Assembly: GCF_018613605.1 (NCBI RefSeq)
Contig: NZ_JAGGPU010000022.1
Span: forward strand, 40,647-104,646
DNA: 64,000 bases
Source: Pedobacter sp. ISL-64
GTDB lineage: Bacteria > Bacteroidota > Bacteroidia > Sphingobacteriales > Sphingobacteriaceae
Reading direction: 5' to 3'
The notes below the pieces were generated by a model. That model ran no database searches and was not told the origin of the DNA. It saw only the letters and a program-made list of their open reading frames with translations. A program made the translations under genes and the position numbers. Shown here piece by piece: positions 8,054-16,649 of this stretch (the first letter of the stretch is position 1; each line of letters begins with the position of its first letter).

Positions 8054-10453
8054 ATGAAAATATCATATAACTGGTTAAAACAATTCGTACAGATCGATAA
8101 AACACCTCAAGAACTTTCGTTAATTCTTACCAATGTTGGTTTAGAAGTAGAAAGTGTAGAAAAAGTGCAGCCTGTAGTGGGCGGTTTAGAGGGATTGGTT
8201 ATTGGCGAAGTATTAACCTGTGTTCAGCATCCCAATGCCGATCGTTTGCGTATTACTACTGTAAACGTTGGGGGTAAAGAAAACCTTCAGATTGTTTGCG
8301 GTGCCCCAAATGTAGGTGCTGGTCAAAAAGTGGTAGTAGCTACCGTAGGCACAACCGTATATCCTTTAGAGGGCGAACCATTTAAAATAAAAGAATCAAA
8401 AATCAGGGGAGAACTTTCGCAGGGAATGATCTGTGCCGAAGATGAAATCGGTTTAGGTAAATCGCATGATGGGATTATGATCCTTGCCAATGATACCGAA
8501 ATAGGAATCCGTGCAAAAGACCATTTCAAAATGGATGACGATTTTGTTTTCGAAATCGGATTAACACCAAACCGTGCTGATGCAGCTTCTCATTTAGGTG
8601 TGGCGAGAGATTTGGCCGCTTATTTCAGAAGTGAATATGAAATGCCTGATCTTTCAGCTTTTAAAACAGATAATGAAAATCTGGTAATTCCGGTAGAGGT
8701 AGAAGATTTAGCCGCTTGTCCGCGTTATAGCAGCCTAACACTTTCTGGTGTTACCGTAAAAGAATCGCCAGAGTGGTTAAAAGATAAATTAAAGGTAATT
8801 GGTTTACGTCCCATCAATAATGTGGTTGATATTACCAATTATGTGCTTCATGGTTTAGGACAGCCTTTACATGCTTTCGATGCCGACAAAATTACCGGCG
8901 GAAAAGTAATCGTGAAAAAAGTAGCTGAAGGAACGCCTTTTGTAACCCTTGATGATGTTGAGCGTAAACTCAGCGCAGATGATTTAATGATCTGCAATAC
9001 CGAAACACCAATGTGTATTGCAGGTGTTTTCGGTGGAAAATCTTCTGGAGTTGATGCTAATACCAAAAATATTTTCCTGGAAAGTGCTTATTTTAATTCG
9101 GTTTCTGTACGTAAAACCTCAAAAAGACATGGCTTAAAAACCGATGCTTCTTTCCGTTACGAGCGTGGTACCGATCCGGAGATTACGGTTACGGCTTTAA
9201 AATACGCAGCATTATTAATTAAAGAACTGGCTGGCGGGGAAATCTCCTCATCAGTTTCTGATATTTATCCAAGTCATATCAAGCCATTCGAGTTTGAAGT
9301 AAGTTATACCAATATCAATAAATTAATTGGTGCAAACATTCCATCAGCCGAAATTAAACACATTATTACCGCTTTGGGTATTGTGGCAACCAATACCTCT
9401 GAAGATACTTTGGCTTTAAGAGTACCATCGTTTAAAGTTGATGTAACCCGCGAATGTGATATTACAGAAGAAGTATTGCGTATTTACGGTTATAACAATA
9501 TCGAAATCCCTTCAAAGGTAAATGCATCGCTTTCTTACAGCATTAAGCCTGAAAAAGAAAATACGCACAACGTAATTGCAGATATGCTTACCTCAAACGG
9601 TTATGCAGAAATTATGTGCAACTCGTTAACTAAATCGGCTTATTCGAAAAATTTAGACGAAGCTGTATTTATTTTAAATCCCCTAAGCAGCGATTTAAAT
9701 GTAATGCGCCAGCATTTATTGATGCCGGCATTAGAAAGTGTGGCTTACAACCAGAACCGTAAAAATGCTGATGTTAAGTTTTATGAATTTGGTAAAACCT
9801 ATCATTTGATCAATGAGCAGTACGTAGAGCGCCCAAGGTTGTTATTATTAATTTCTGGGGCCAAACAAAGCGAGCAATGGAACCACAATGCTAAATCGGC
9901 TACCTTTTATAACTTAAAATCGGCAGTTGATGCCATTATAAGCCGTTTGGGTATTGCAAGCTATCAAACCGATACCTTAAACGATGAAAACTTTGCTTAC
10001 GGGATTAAATATTTCCGTGGGGATAAGACCCTGGTAAGTTTTGGTGCAGTTTCAAAAGCCGACCGTAAAGTAGCCGATGTAAGTGCGGAGGTTTTTTATG
10101 CCGATTTTGATTGGGCTGCCTTGTTGGATATTGTAAGGAAAAATAAAATCGTTAACAAAGAGGTTTCTAAGTATCCGCAAGTGCGTAGAGATTTATCTTT
10201 ATTGATCGATCAGGCGGTAACTTTTGATACTTTAAAAGGTATTGCTTTCAAAACTGATAAAAAGCTGATCAAAGAGGTTGGTGTGTTCGATGTGTATGTA
10301 GGTGATAAATTACCTGAAGGCAAAAAATCGTATGCCTTGAACTTCATTTTGCAGGATGAGGAACAAACCTTAACCGATAAGCAGATTGAAAACACGATGC
10401 AGAAATTAATCGCGAATTTAACCGCACAAGCTGGTGCAGAAATTAGGAAATAA
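8054..10453 (+). CDS. pheT: Phenylalanine--tRNA ligase beta subunit
   Basis: Forms the alpha2-beta2 enzyme that charges tRNA-Phe; the beta chain binds tRNA and edits mischarged tyrosine. The 799-residue length is normal. Recognisable parts: MKISYNWLKQFV start, an N-terminal tRNA-binding EMAP-like domain (CQHPNADRLRITTVNVG-type segment near residues 55-75), the B3/B4 editing region, the B5 domain, and a C-terminal anticodon-binding ferredoxin-like domain (KYPQVRRDLSLLID). pheS is not adjacent in this window. The next genes are a coiled-coil gene and zapA. Confidence 0.97.
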   Translation: MKISYNWLKQFVQIDKTPQELSLILTNVGLEVESVEKVQPVVGGLEGLVIGEVLTCVQHPNADRLRITTVNVGGKENLQIVCGAPNVGAGQKVVVATVGTTVYPLEGEPFKIKESKIRGELSQGMICAEDEIGLGKSHDGIMILANDTEIGIRAKDHFKMDDDFVFEIGLTPNRADAASHLGVARDLAAYFRSEYEMPDLSAFKTDNENLVIPVEVEDLAACPRYSSLTLSGVTVKESPEWLKDKLKVIGLRPINNVVDITNYVLHGLGQPLHAFDADKITGGKVIVKKVAEGTPFVTLDDVERKLSADDLMICNTETPMCIAGVFGGKSSGVDANTKNIFLESAYFNSVSVRKTSKRHGLKTDASFRYERGTDPEITVTALKYAALLIKELAGGEISSSVSDIYPSHIKPFEFEVSYTNINKLIGANIPSAEIKHIITALGIVATNTSEDTLALRVPSFKVDVTRECDITEEVLRIYGYNNIEIPSKVNASLSYSIKPEKENTHNVIADMLTSNGYAEIMCNSLTKSAYSKNLDEAVFILNPLSSDLNVMRQHLLMPALESVAYNQNRKNADVKFYEFGKTYHLINEQYVERPRLLLLISGAKQSEQWNHNAKSATFYNLKSAVDAIISRLGIASYQTDTLNDENFAYGIKYFRGDKTLVSFGAVSKADRKVADVSAEVFYADFDWAALLDIVRKNKIVNKEVSKYPQVRRDLSLLIDQAVTFDTLKGIAFKTDKKLIKEVGVFDVYVGDKLPEGKKSYALNFILQDEEQTLTDKQIENTMQKLIANLTAQAGAEIRK

Positions 10454-10484
10454 AATATAAATTCGTATTTTTAGAAATAAATTC

Positions 10485-10775
10485 ATGACTTCTGTTGCAG
10501 ATCAATTAGATAAGGTATTACAAAAAACGGCTCAGGTATTAGAGCTATGTAATGCGCTACAGGAAGAAAATGATTTATTAAAGCTTGAAAATCAATCGTT
10601 AAAAGTAGCACTCGATACAGCGAAAGGCAAAAATGTAGAACTTGATGAAAAATTAAGGGTTACAAAATTGGCTAAAAGTATAGAGGGAACAAGCGAAAAA
10701 TCGCTTGACATTAAACAAAAAATTAACGATTTTGTGCGGGAGATTGATAAAAGTATTGCATTATTAAAAAAATAA
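10485..10775 (+). CDS. Coiled-coil protein upstream of zapA (ZapB-like in position)
   Basis: A 96-residue, almost wholly helical protein with heptad patterning from about residue 6 to 66 (ALQEENDLLKLENQSLKVAL). It is 31 nt after pheT and 33 nt before zapA, an arrangement repeated in many Bacteroidota. A role with ZapA in stabilising the division ring is suggested by position and shape only; there is no diagnostic sequence match to ZapB that I can vouch for. Confidence 0.75.
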   Translation: MTSVADQLDKVLQKTAQVLELCNALQEENDLLKLENQSLKVALDTAKGKNVELDEKLRVTKLAKSIEGTSEKSLDIKQKINDFVREIDKSIALLKK

Positions 10776-10808
10776 TGATGCAGAGAAATCAGAAACTAAG
10801 CTAAACAA

Positions 10809-11099
10809 ATGGGAGAAATCTCGATTAAAATAACCATTTCCGACCGTATTTATCCACTAAAGGTGAATATGGAAGAGGAAGAAATTGTGAGACGGGCAGC
10901 AAAAATGATCAATGAGCGCATAAAAGATTATCAAGATAATTATGCGGTTAGAGATAAGCAGGATCTTCTTTCTATGGCAGTATTACACTATGCAACAGCC
11001 GTATTAAGAACAGAAAATAAAGTACAAAATCAGGATACTGCTGTTGCTGATAAAGTTGAAGAATTGGATGTTTTACTCAGTAATTTCTTTTCAAAATAA
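10809..11099 (+). CDS. zapA: Cell division protein ZapA
   Basis: Cytosolic FtsZ-associated protein that cross-links FtsZ filaments. The 96-residue sequence begins MGEISIKITISDRIYPLKV and continues EEEEIVRRAAKMINERIKDY, the typical ZapA N-terminal beta-alpha region, followed by the helix that forms the tetramer coiled coil. It is followed by a structured RNA and rny. Confidence 0.9.
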   Translation: MGEISIKITISDRIYPLKVNMEEEEIVRRAAKMINERIKDYQDNYAVRDKQDLLSMAVLHYATAVLRTENKVQNQDTAVADKVEELDVLLSNFFSK

Positions 11100-11119
11100 G
11101 GTTCGTTCTTTCGGCGATT

Positions 11120-11183
11120 CGTCACTCTGAACTTGTTTCAGAGCCTATTTAATTAGATCCTAAAATAAATTTAGGATGACGAC
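11120..11183. repeat. CGTCAYYCTGAA dispersed inverted repeat
   Basis: Two arms CGTCACTCTGAACTTGTTTC and a reversed AGGATGACG-containing arm (about 11155-11183) enclose this element. A related single copy, CGTCATCCTGAACTTGTTTC, is at 12972-12991 after rny. This word is a common dispersed intergenic repeat; no coding potential. Confidence 0.55.
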
Positions 11184-11207
11184 GCGAATATTAGCATAAA
11201 AACATAG

Positions 11208-11379
11208 CCGCGGCTAGTTTTTGAGTTTCAAATTTTATAAAACTTAACACTTCAATATCTATAGGGTTAAGAGGGCGTATTTCATCTGCTATGGCACCTG
11301 AAAATGGCTTAAACCCTAATTATGCTTAGTTGAGGTTTAAAATGTATGAGACTTTAAAAATTAGTTGCGGTTTTTTTTT
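11208..11379 (+). ncRNA. ssrS: Probable 6S RNA
   Basis: A 172-nt region between zapA and rny folds by eye into one long hairpin. The 5' arm CCGCGGCTAGTTTTTGAG (from 11208) pairs with the 3' arm ending in TTAGTTGCGG (11361-11370) over 18 consecutive pairs including G-U. A second block (11232-11246 with 11331-11345) continues the stem. Then comes an asymmetric open bubble (11248-11263 and 11317-11329) and an apical stem with GGGTTAAG / CTTAAACCC. Nine T follow the closing stem. A closing stem, central bubble and apical stem of about 170-180 nt is the 6S RNA design, which mimics an open promoter to hold RNA polymerase. The zapA neighbourhood also fits. Confidence 0.74.
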
Positions 11380-11393
11380 ACTTAAAAAACAAA

Positions 11394-12965
11394 ATGGAAA
11401 TAGTTGAAATATTAGGATACGTATTTGCCGTAATAGCGGGTATTGCTATCGGAGTGGTGGTAGGAAGATTCCTACTGCGTAACTTGCTTAAACAGCAGGA
11501 AGTTGCCGCACAAAGCAAAGTGAAAAAGATTTTAAAAGATGCAGAAAACAATGCAGAGATCTTAAAAAAGAATAAACTTTTAGAAGCAAAAGAAAAGTTT
11601 TTGCAAATGAAAGCGGAGCATGAGCAAGAAGTGAATGCCAAAAATAATAACATTAACCAACGCGAAAATACCATGAAGCAGAAAGAGCAATCGGTAAACC
11701 AGCGCATGGAAAATTTCAATAAAAAAGAACAAGAACTCGATAAGCAAAAAAGCGTTTTAGAAAAACAGACCGAAATTGCCGTTAAAAAGCAAGAAGAAGT
11801 TGAGGTTTTAAAAAACCAGCACCTCACGCAATTGGAAACCATTGCAGGTTTATCTGCAGAAGAGGCTAAAAACCAGTTGGTAGAAAACTTAAAAGAAGTT
11901 GCCCGTACACAGGCCATGATCCAGATTAAGGATATTGTTGATGAGGCAAAACTTACAGCAAGTAAAGAAGCCAAAAAAGTGGTTATCCAAACCATTCAGC
12001 GTACTGCTACTGAAGCTGCAATTGAAAATTCGGTATCTATTTTCCATATTGAAAGCGATGAGATTAAAGGTCGTGTTATTGGTAGAGAGGGTAGAAACAT
12101 CCGTGCTTTAGAAGCTGCTACCGGTATTGAGATTATTGTTGATGATACACCAGAAGCAATTATTTTATCAGGTTTCGATCCGGTAAGAAGAGAAATTGCC
12201 CGTTTGGCTTTACACCGCTTGGTAACAGATGGGCGTATCCACCCGGCCCGTATCGAGGAAATTGTAGCGAAAACCAAAAAACAGATCGAAGACGAAATTG
12301 TAGAGATTGGTGAGCGTACAGTAATCGATTTAGGTATCCATGGTTTACACCCTGAGTTAATCCGTATGGTTGGCCGTATGCGTTACCGTTCATCTTACGG
12401 ACAAAACTTGTTACATCACTCTCGTGAGGTGGCTAATTTCTGTGCGACGATGGCTGCCGAATTGGGCTTAAATGCTAAAATGGCTAAACGTGCAGGTTTA
12501 TTACACGATATAGGTAAAGTGCCTGATGATAACCCTGAATTGCCACACGCAATTTTAGGTATGCAATTGGCCGAGAAATATAAAGAGCACCCTGAAATCT
12601 GTAATGCTATTGGTGCCCACCACGATGAAATTGAGATGACTTCAATGATCTCTCCAATCGTACAGGCTTGTGATGCAATCTCTGGTGCGCGTCCAGGTGC
12701 ACGTCGTGAGGTGGTAGAAAGTTATATTAAACGCCTTAAAGATTTAGAAGAACTGGCTTTATCTTACCCTGGTGTAGAAAAAACCTTTGCAATTCAGGCT
12801 GGTAGAGAATTACGCGTGATTGTAGAAAGTGAACGTATTACTGATGCACAGGCAGAACTTTTAGCTGCAGATATTTCAACCCGTATTCAAACCGAAATGA
12901 CCTATCCAGGTCAGATTAAGGTTACCGTAATTAGAGAAACCCGTTCTGTAGCATTTGCAAAATAG
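11394..12965 (+). CDS. rny: Ribonuclease Y
   Basis: Membrane-anchored endoribonuclease that starts mRNA turnover. The 523 residues show an N-terminal transmembrane helix (about 7-27), a long coiled coil (about 35-160), a KH domain with GRVIGREGRNIRALE (about 225-245), and an HD domain with LLHDIGKV (His-Asp) and GAHHDEIE. All catalytic residues are present. It starts 15 nt after the T-run of the 6S-like RNA. A terminator follows at 13113. Confidence 0.97.
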   Translation: MEIVEILGYVFAVIAGIAIGVVVGRFLLRNLLKQQEVAAQSKVKKILKDAENNAEILKKNKLLEAKEKFLQMKAEHEQEVNAKNNNINQRENTMKQKEQSVNQRMENFNKKEQELDKQKSVLEKQTEIAVKKQEEVEVLKNQHLTQLETIAGLSAEEAKNQLVENLKEVARTQAMIQIKDIVDEAKLTASKEAKKVVIQTIQRTATEAAIENSVSIFHIESDEIKGRVIGREGRNIRALEAATGIEIIVDDTPEAIILSGFDPVRREIARLALHRLVTDGRIHPARIEEIVAKTKKQIEDEIVEIGERTVIDLGIHGLHPELIRMVGRMRYRSSYGQNLLHHSREVANFCATMAAELGLNAKMAKRAGLLHDIGKVPDDNPELPHAILGMQLAEKYKEHPEICNAIGAHHDEIEMTSMISPIVQACDAISGARPGARREVVESYIKRLKDLEELALSYPGVEKTFAIQAGRELRVIVESERITDAQAELLAADISTRIQTEMTYPGQIKVTVIRETRSVAFAK

Positions 12966-12971
12966 ATTAAA

Positions 12972-13104
12972 TCGTCATCCTGAACTTGTTTCAGGATCTA
13001 ATTACAGAAAGATTATCTAGCCTCTGTTCGTGTCTCACGAAACAAAATGTAGAAAAGGTTCACTTGCCTCGGTTCGTGTCCTCACGAAACGAAATGAGTG
13101 AAAC
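12972..13104. repeat. Short dispersed repeats after rny
   Basis: One CGTCATCCTGAA-type repeat, then two direct near-copies of a 28-30 nt unit with an internal palindrome (TTCGTG TCT CACGAA; 13019-13049 and 13068-13096). A shorter relative (GTCCTCACGAA) is at 22640-22650. No ORF of interest. Confidence 0.55.
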
Positions 13105-13112
13105 AAAATATA

Positions 13113-13140
13113 AGCGATGGATATTCCATCGCTTTTTTTT
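13113..13140 (+). terminator. Terminator of rny
   Basis: Stem AGCGATGGA / TCCATCGCT (13113-13121, 13125-13133) with a 3-nt loop and eight T. It lies 12 nt before the next start codon. Confidence 0.85.
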
Positions 13141-13151
13141 ATTTTTACATA

Positions 13152-13667
13152 ATGAGCAAGCCAACCATAACAATCGAACCCAAACGGTCAGTAGATATAC
13201 TTTTTGATAAGTATGCCGAAAGTCATCAGAATCCAACCAACAAGCTGGTGCACTGGATCTGTGTTCCGTTAATTGTGTTCAGCTTACTGGGTTTGATCTG
13301 GCAGATCCCTTTTCCGCATATCGGTTTTTTAGGAAGTTATAATGGTTTTTTTAACTGGGCATCTTTTCTATTGGCCTTTAGTTTGTATTATTATTTTACA
13401 CTTTCGCCGGTATTGTTTTTTTTGATGATCTGGGTGGTGGGTTTAATGAGTTACATCATCGTAAAGATTGAGCAAGCGGTGGGCTTAGGGAGCGGAACGG
13501 CCTATGCCATTTATGCAGCAATATTTGTTGCCGCCTGGATTGGTCAGTTTATCGGACATAAAATTGAGGGGAAAAAACCTTCATTCCTTGATGATGTTAA
13601 GTTCTTGTTAATAGGTCCGATCTGGTTATTGCACTTCATTTGCAGGAAAGTGGGTATTCGTTACTGA
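13152..13667 (+). CDS. DUF962 / Mpo1-like membrane protein
   Basis: Homologue of the yeast Mpo1/YGL010w family, whose founding member is an iron-dependent dioxygenase removing one carbon from 2-hydroxy fatty acids. The 171-residue protein has the family hallmark DKYAESHQNPTNKLVHWICVP near the N-terminus (two His) and a second histidine region QFIGHKIEGKKPS, with four hydrophobic segments. ATG at 13152 is chosen; upstream in-frame codons run through the rny terminator. A role in fatty-acid or sphingolipid base turnover is inferred from the family; Sphingobacteriaceae make sphingolipids. Confidence 0.85.
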   Translation: MSKPTITIEPKRSVDILFDKYAESHQNPTNKLVHWICVPLIVFSLLGLIWQIPFPHIGFLGSYNGFFNWASFLLAFSLYYYFTLSPVLFFLMIWVVGLMSYIIVKIEQAVGLGSGTAYAIYAAIFVAAWIGQFIGHKIEGKKPSFLDDVKFLLIGPIWLLHFICRKVGIRY

Positions 13668-13728
13668 TTCGAAAAGTGATTAACATTCAGTTAACCTTAA
13701 GGTAAAGTAATATTAATTAATACCTAAC

Positions 13729-13757
13729 TTGCAGTTAACACTGTGGTAATACTTTTG
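13729..13757 (+). promoter_or_regulatory. Promoter of the TonB-dependent receptor gene
   Basis: TTG at 13729-13731 and TACTTTTG at 13750-13757 with an 18-nt gap. It overlaps a GTG at 13743 that would otherwise extend the receptor, so the start must be further downstream. Confidence 0.7.
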
Positions 13758-13778
13758 CCCTTATCAAATAAAGGCAAA

Positions 13779-16571
13779 TTGGACTTACTAAACTCTTTTA
13801 AAAGAGCGGCACTCACTGTGTTCGCTTTAACGATCAGCATACTTGCGTATGCGCAAACAGGAAAAATTTCTGGAACGGTTACCGATAAAAAAACGGGTGA
13901 AACCTTAATTGGGGTAACGGTTAAAATAGCTGGTACTACAAAAGGTGTTTCTACCGATATAGAAGGAAGGTACGCTATTGGTGGATTAACTGCTGGAAAA
14001 TATACCTTGAATTTATCTTATGTAGGTTACACATCAAAGAATGTAAGCGACATTCAGGTTTCAGGTAATCAGTCAACTATTGTAAACTTAATTTTAGAAG
14101 AAGCGGGGGGGGCAAATTTAGGTGATGTAACAATCACAGCCTCAGTTAAACAAGAATCTGTGAATTCTTTGTATGCTTCGCAAAAAAATAGCACTCGTAT
14201 CTCAAGTGGTATAACTGCAGATCAAATTAGAAAATCTCCCGATAAAAATACTTCTGAAGTTTTAAAAAGGGTAAGTGGCGCTAGTATTCAAGACGGAAAG
14301 TTTCTAGTTATTAGAGGTTTATCTGATCGTTATAATGTTGCGTTAATCAATAATTCCTTGTTACCCAGTACGGAGCCTGATAAACGAGCATTCTCTTTTG
14401 ATATTATACCTTCTAATATGATTGATAAGATCGTGATTAACAAAACTGCAACCCCCGATTTACCAGGAGATTTTGCTGGCGGTGTTACGCAAGTGGTCAC
14501 AAAAGACATACCTGATAGTAAATTCATCAACTTTGCTGTTTCAACAGGATATAATACCCAATCGACTTTTAAAGATTTTTATTCGAACGAAAGGAACAGT
14601 ACTGACTTTTTAGGGTTTGATGATGGAACCAGAAGTTTGCCGACAAATTTTCCTAGTACCAGGAGTGCGTATAATGGAGGGTCAACAAACCTTAGGATAG
14701 CCAATTCGAAATTGTTTCCTAATCTTTATGCTGAAAGAAAATATACCGCTTTACCTTTGCAAAATTATCAATTTACTTGGGGAAATGTTGCTAAGTTCAA
14801 GAACGAAGGAACCTTCGGTAGTATTATTTCGTTAAATTATAGAAGAGAGCAAAATAAGAGAATTGCAGAACGAGAGGCTTTCGATGGTATCAACTTTATA
14901 AATAAATATCAAGATTTAAATTATAGATACAATGTAGCTTTGGGTGGACTTGCTAACTTTTCATATAAAATTAGGAAGAATAAAATTTCATTAAAAAACT
15001 TATTTAATCAATCATTCGAAGATAGTTACATAAACAGAAATGGGTTTATAAATCAAAATACTGATATCAGATATACCTCTTCAGAGGTAAATCAGAAATC
15101 ACTATTAAGTTCTCAATTAGAGGGCGAGCATCAGTTGGGTGAGAAAAACATTAAGCTAGAATGGAATTTAAACTATGCTTTAATTAAAAGAGAACAGCCA
15201 GATTTACGGACAATTATGTATGGTAGTATTCAAAATTCGAACTCACCATTTAGTTTAATTGATGATAATACCAAAAGATTTTTCTCTGATTTGAATGAGA
15301 ATAATTATGGTGGAAGTGCTTCACTTAGTCTTCCCGTTAACGTTTTTAATAAAAAAGGTACATTCAAATTTGGTGGTTTGAAACAAGTAAGGGATAGAGA
15401 TTTTAATGCTAGAATTTTCCTGTATACTCCAGCTAGCTCTAGTGAATTTGATGCAAATAAATTAATTCTTCCAAAAGAAACTATATTCAGTACAAATAAT
15501 ATCTCCAGAGATGGATTTGTGCTGGATGAGATCACTAACAATCAAGATAGTTATACAGGGAAAACAGATTTAAATGCAGGTTACCTGATGTTGGATCAAG
15601 CACTTGCTGAAAAAGTGCGTTTAATTCTAGGAGCAAGAGTTGAAGGTTATAAACAAACTATTGATGCTCTGAATAGTACAGGACAAAAAAGATCTTATGA
15701 GAAAGACTTTTTTGATGTACTTCCTTCATTAAATTTGACATATAGTTTAAATGAAAAGTCTAATTTCAGGCTTTCTGGTTCAAGAACTATAACCAGACCA
15801 GAATTAAGAGAATTGGCGCCTTTCGTATTCGTCAATCAGGAAGAAGGTGTTCAAATTGGTGGAAACCCTGATCTAGTAAGAAGTCAAAATACCAATGCAG
15901 ATATTCGGTATGAATATTATCCTTCTCCAGGTGAGGCATTTACTTTCTCCGTTTTTTATAAAAATTTCCAGAATCCGATTGAACAAGTCACAGATGGTTC
16001 TTCAACGGCTGACAATTTAAAGTTCAGTTATCAAAATGCTGATAAGGCATATACATATGGCTTTGAGTTAGACATTCGTAAGAAACTTACTTTCTTGTTT
16101 GACGCTAAATGGTTAGAGAACTTAATTGCATTTGCAAACTTTACATACTTGAAATCTGAAGTTCGATCGAGTATCCCTGGTTTCCAAACAAGACAACTAC
16201 AAGGTTTGTCACCTTTTTTGATTAATGCAGGTATACAGTATAATTCACCTGAAACTGGTTTGTCATTCAATGTGCTTTATAATAGAATTGGTGATAGAAT
16301 TGGTAAGGTTGGTAACGAATCTGTGCCAAATATCTATGAGAAAGGAAGAGATGTTATAGATTTTCAAATCTCTAAAAAAGTGCTAAAAAACAAAGGTGAG
16401 ATTAAGCTGAATGTTTCAGATATTCTTAACCAATCAAATGTATCTTTCTTAAACTTCGGGCCAAATAATAAGACCTATAATAGAGCTGATGATGCTATCT
16501 ATTACAGCTACAAAAGCGGTACGAATTTTACAATAGGATTTAGTTATAACATCGATTTTAAAAATAAATAA
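13779..16571 (+). CDS. TonB-dependent outer-membrane receptor
   Basis: Outer-membrane beta-barrel importer energised by TonB. The product, 931 residues, has a signal peptide (cut after ILAYAQ), an N-terminal carboxypeptidase-D-like beta-sandwich (GKISGTVTDKKTGETLIGV), a plug with FLVIRGLSDRYNVALINN, and a barrel ending in a typical terminal strand (FTIGFSYNIDFKN). TTG at 13779 is the likely start because the upstream GTG sits inside the promoter; AAGG lies before it. The substrate is not predictable. No SusD-like gene follows; instead a lipoprotein gene lies 78 nt downstream, likely its partner. Confidence 0.9.
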   Translation: MDLLNSFKRAALTVFALTISILAYAQTGKISGTVTDKKTGETLIGVTVKIAGTTKGVSTDIEGRYAIGGLTAGKYTLNLSYVGYTSKNVSDIQVSGNQSTIVNLILEEAGGANLGDVTITASVKQESVNSLYASQKNSTRISSGITADQIRKSPDKNTSEVLKRVSGASIQDGKFLVIRGLSDRYNVALINNSLLPSTEPDKRAFSFDIIPSNMIDKIVINKTATPDLPGDFAGGVTQVVTKDIPDSKFINFAVSTGYNTQSTFKDFYSNERNSTDFLGFDDGTRSLPTNFPSTRSAYNGGSTNLRIANSKLFPNLYAERKYTALPLQNYQFTWGNVAKFKNEGTFGSIISLNYRREQNKRIAEREAFDGINFINKYQDLNYRYNVALGGLANFSYKIRKNKISLKNLFNQSFEDSYINRNGFINQNTDIRYTSSEVNQKSLLSSQLEGEHQLGEKNIKLEWNLNYALIKREQPDLRTIMYGSIQNSNSPFSLIDDNTKRFFSDLNENNYGGSASLSLPVNVFNKKGTFKFGGLKQVRDRDFNARIFLYTPASSSEFDANKLILPKETIFSTNNISRDGFVLDEITNNQDSYTGKTDLNAGYLMLDQALAEKVRLILGARVEGYKQTIDALNSTGQKRSYEKDFFDVLPSLNLTYSLNEKSNFRLSGSRTITRPELRELAPFVFVNQEEGVQIGGNPDLVRSQNTNADIRYEYYPSPGEAFTFSVFYKNFQNPIEQVTDGSSTADNLKFSYQNADKAYTYGFELDIRKKLTFLFDAKWLENLIAFANFTYLKSEVRSSIPGFQTRQLQGLSPFLINAGIQYNSPETGLSFNVLYNRIGDRIGKVGNESVPNIYEKGRDVIDFQISKKVLKNKGEIKLNVSDILNQSNVSFLNFGPNNKTYNRADDAIYYSYKSGTNFTIGFSYNIDFKNK

Positions 16572-16649
16572 TTAATTAACAATAACTTAATCTGTGTTTT
16601 GCTTTGTGTTAAAAGTATCCAGGTTAATTTGCTTAAACAAAATTTGAAC

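Noticed and set aside
11394..11995. Long minus-strand ORF of 205 codons opposite rny
   Set aside because: Shadow of the Lys/Gln-rich coiled coil of RNase Y; its Ser/Phe/Cys-rich composition is typical of an antisense frame.
13743..13778. GTG start for the TonB-dependent receptor
   Set aside because: The GTG is inside the promoter between -33 and -7; TTG at 13779 gives a normal signal peptide.
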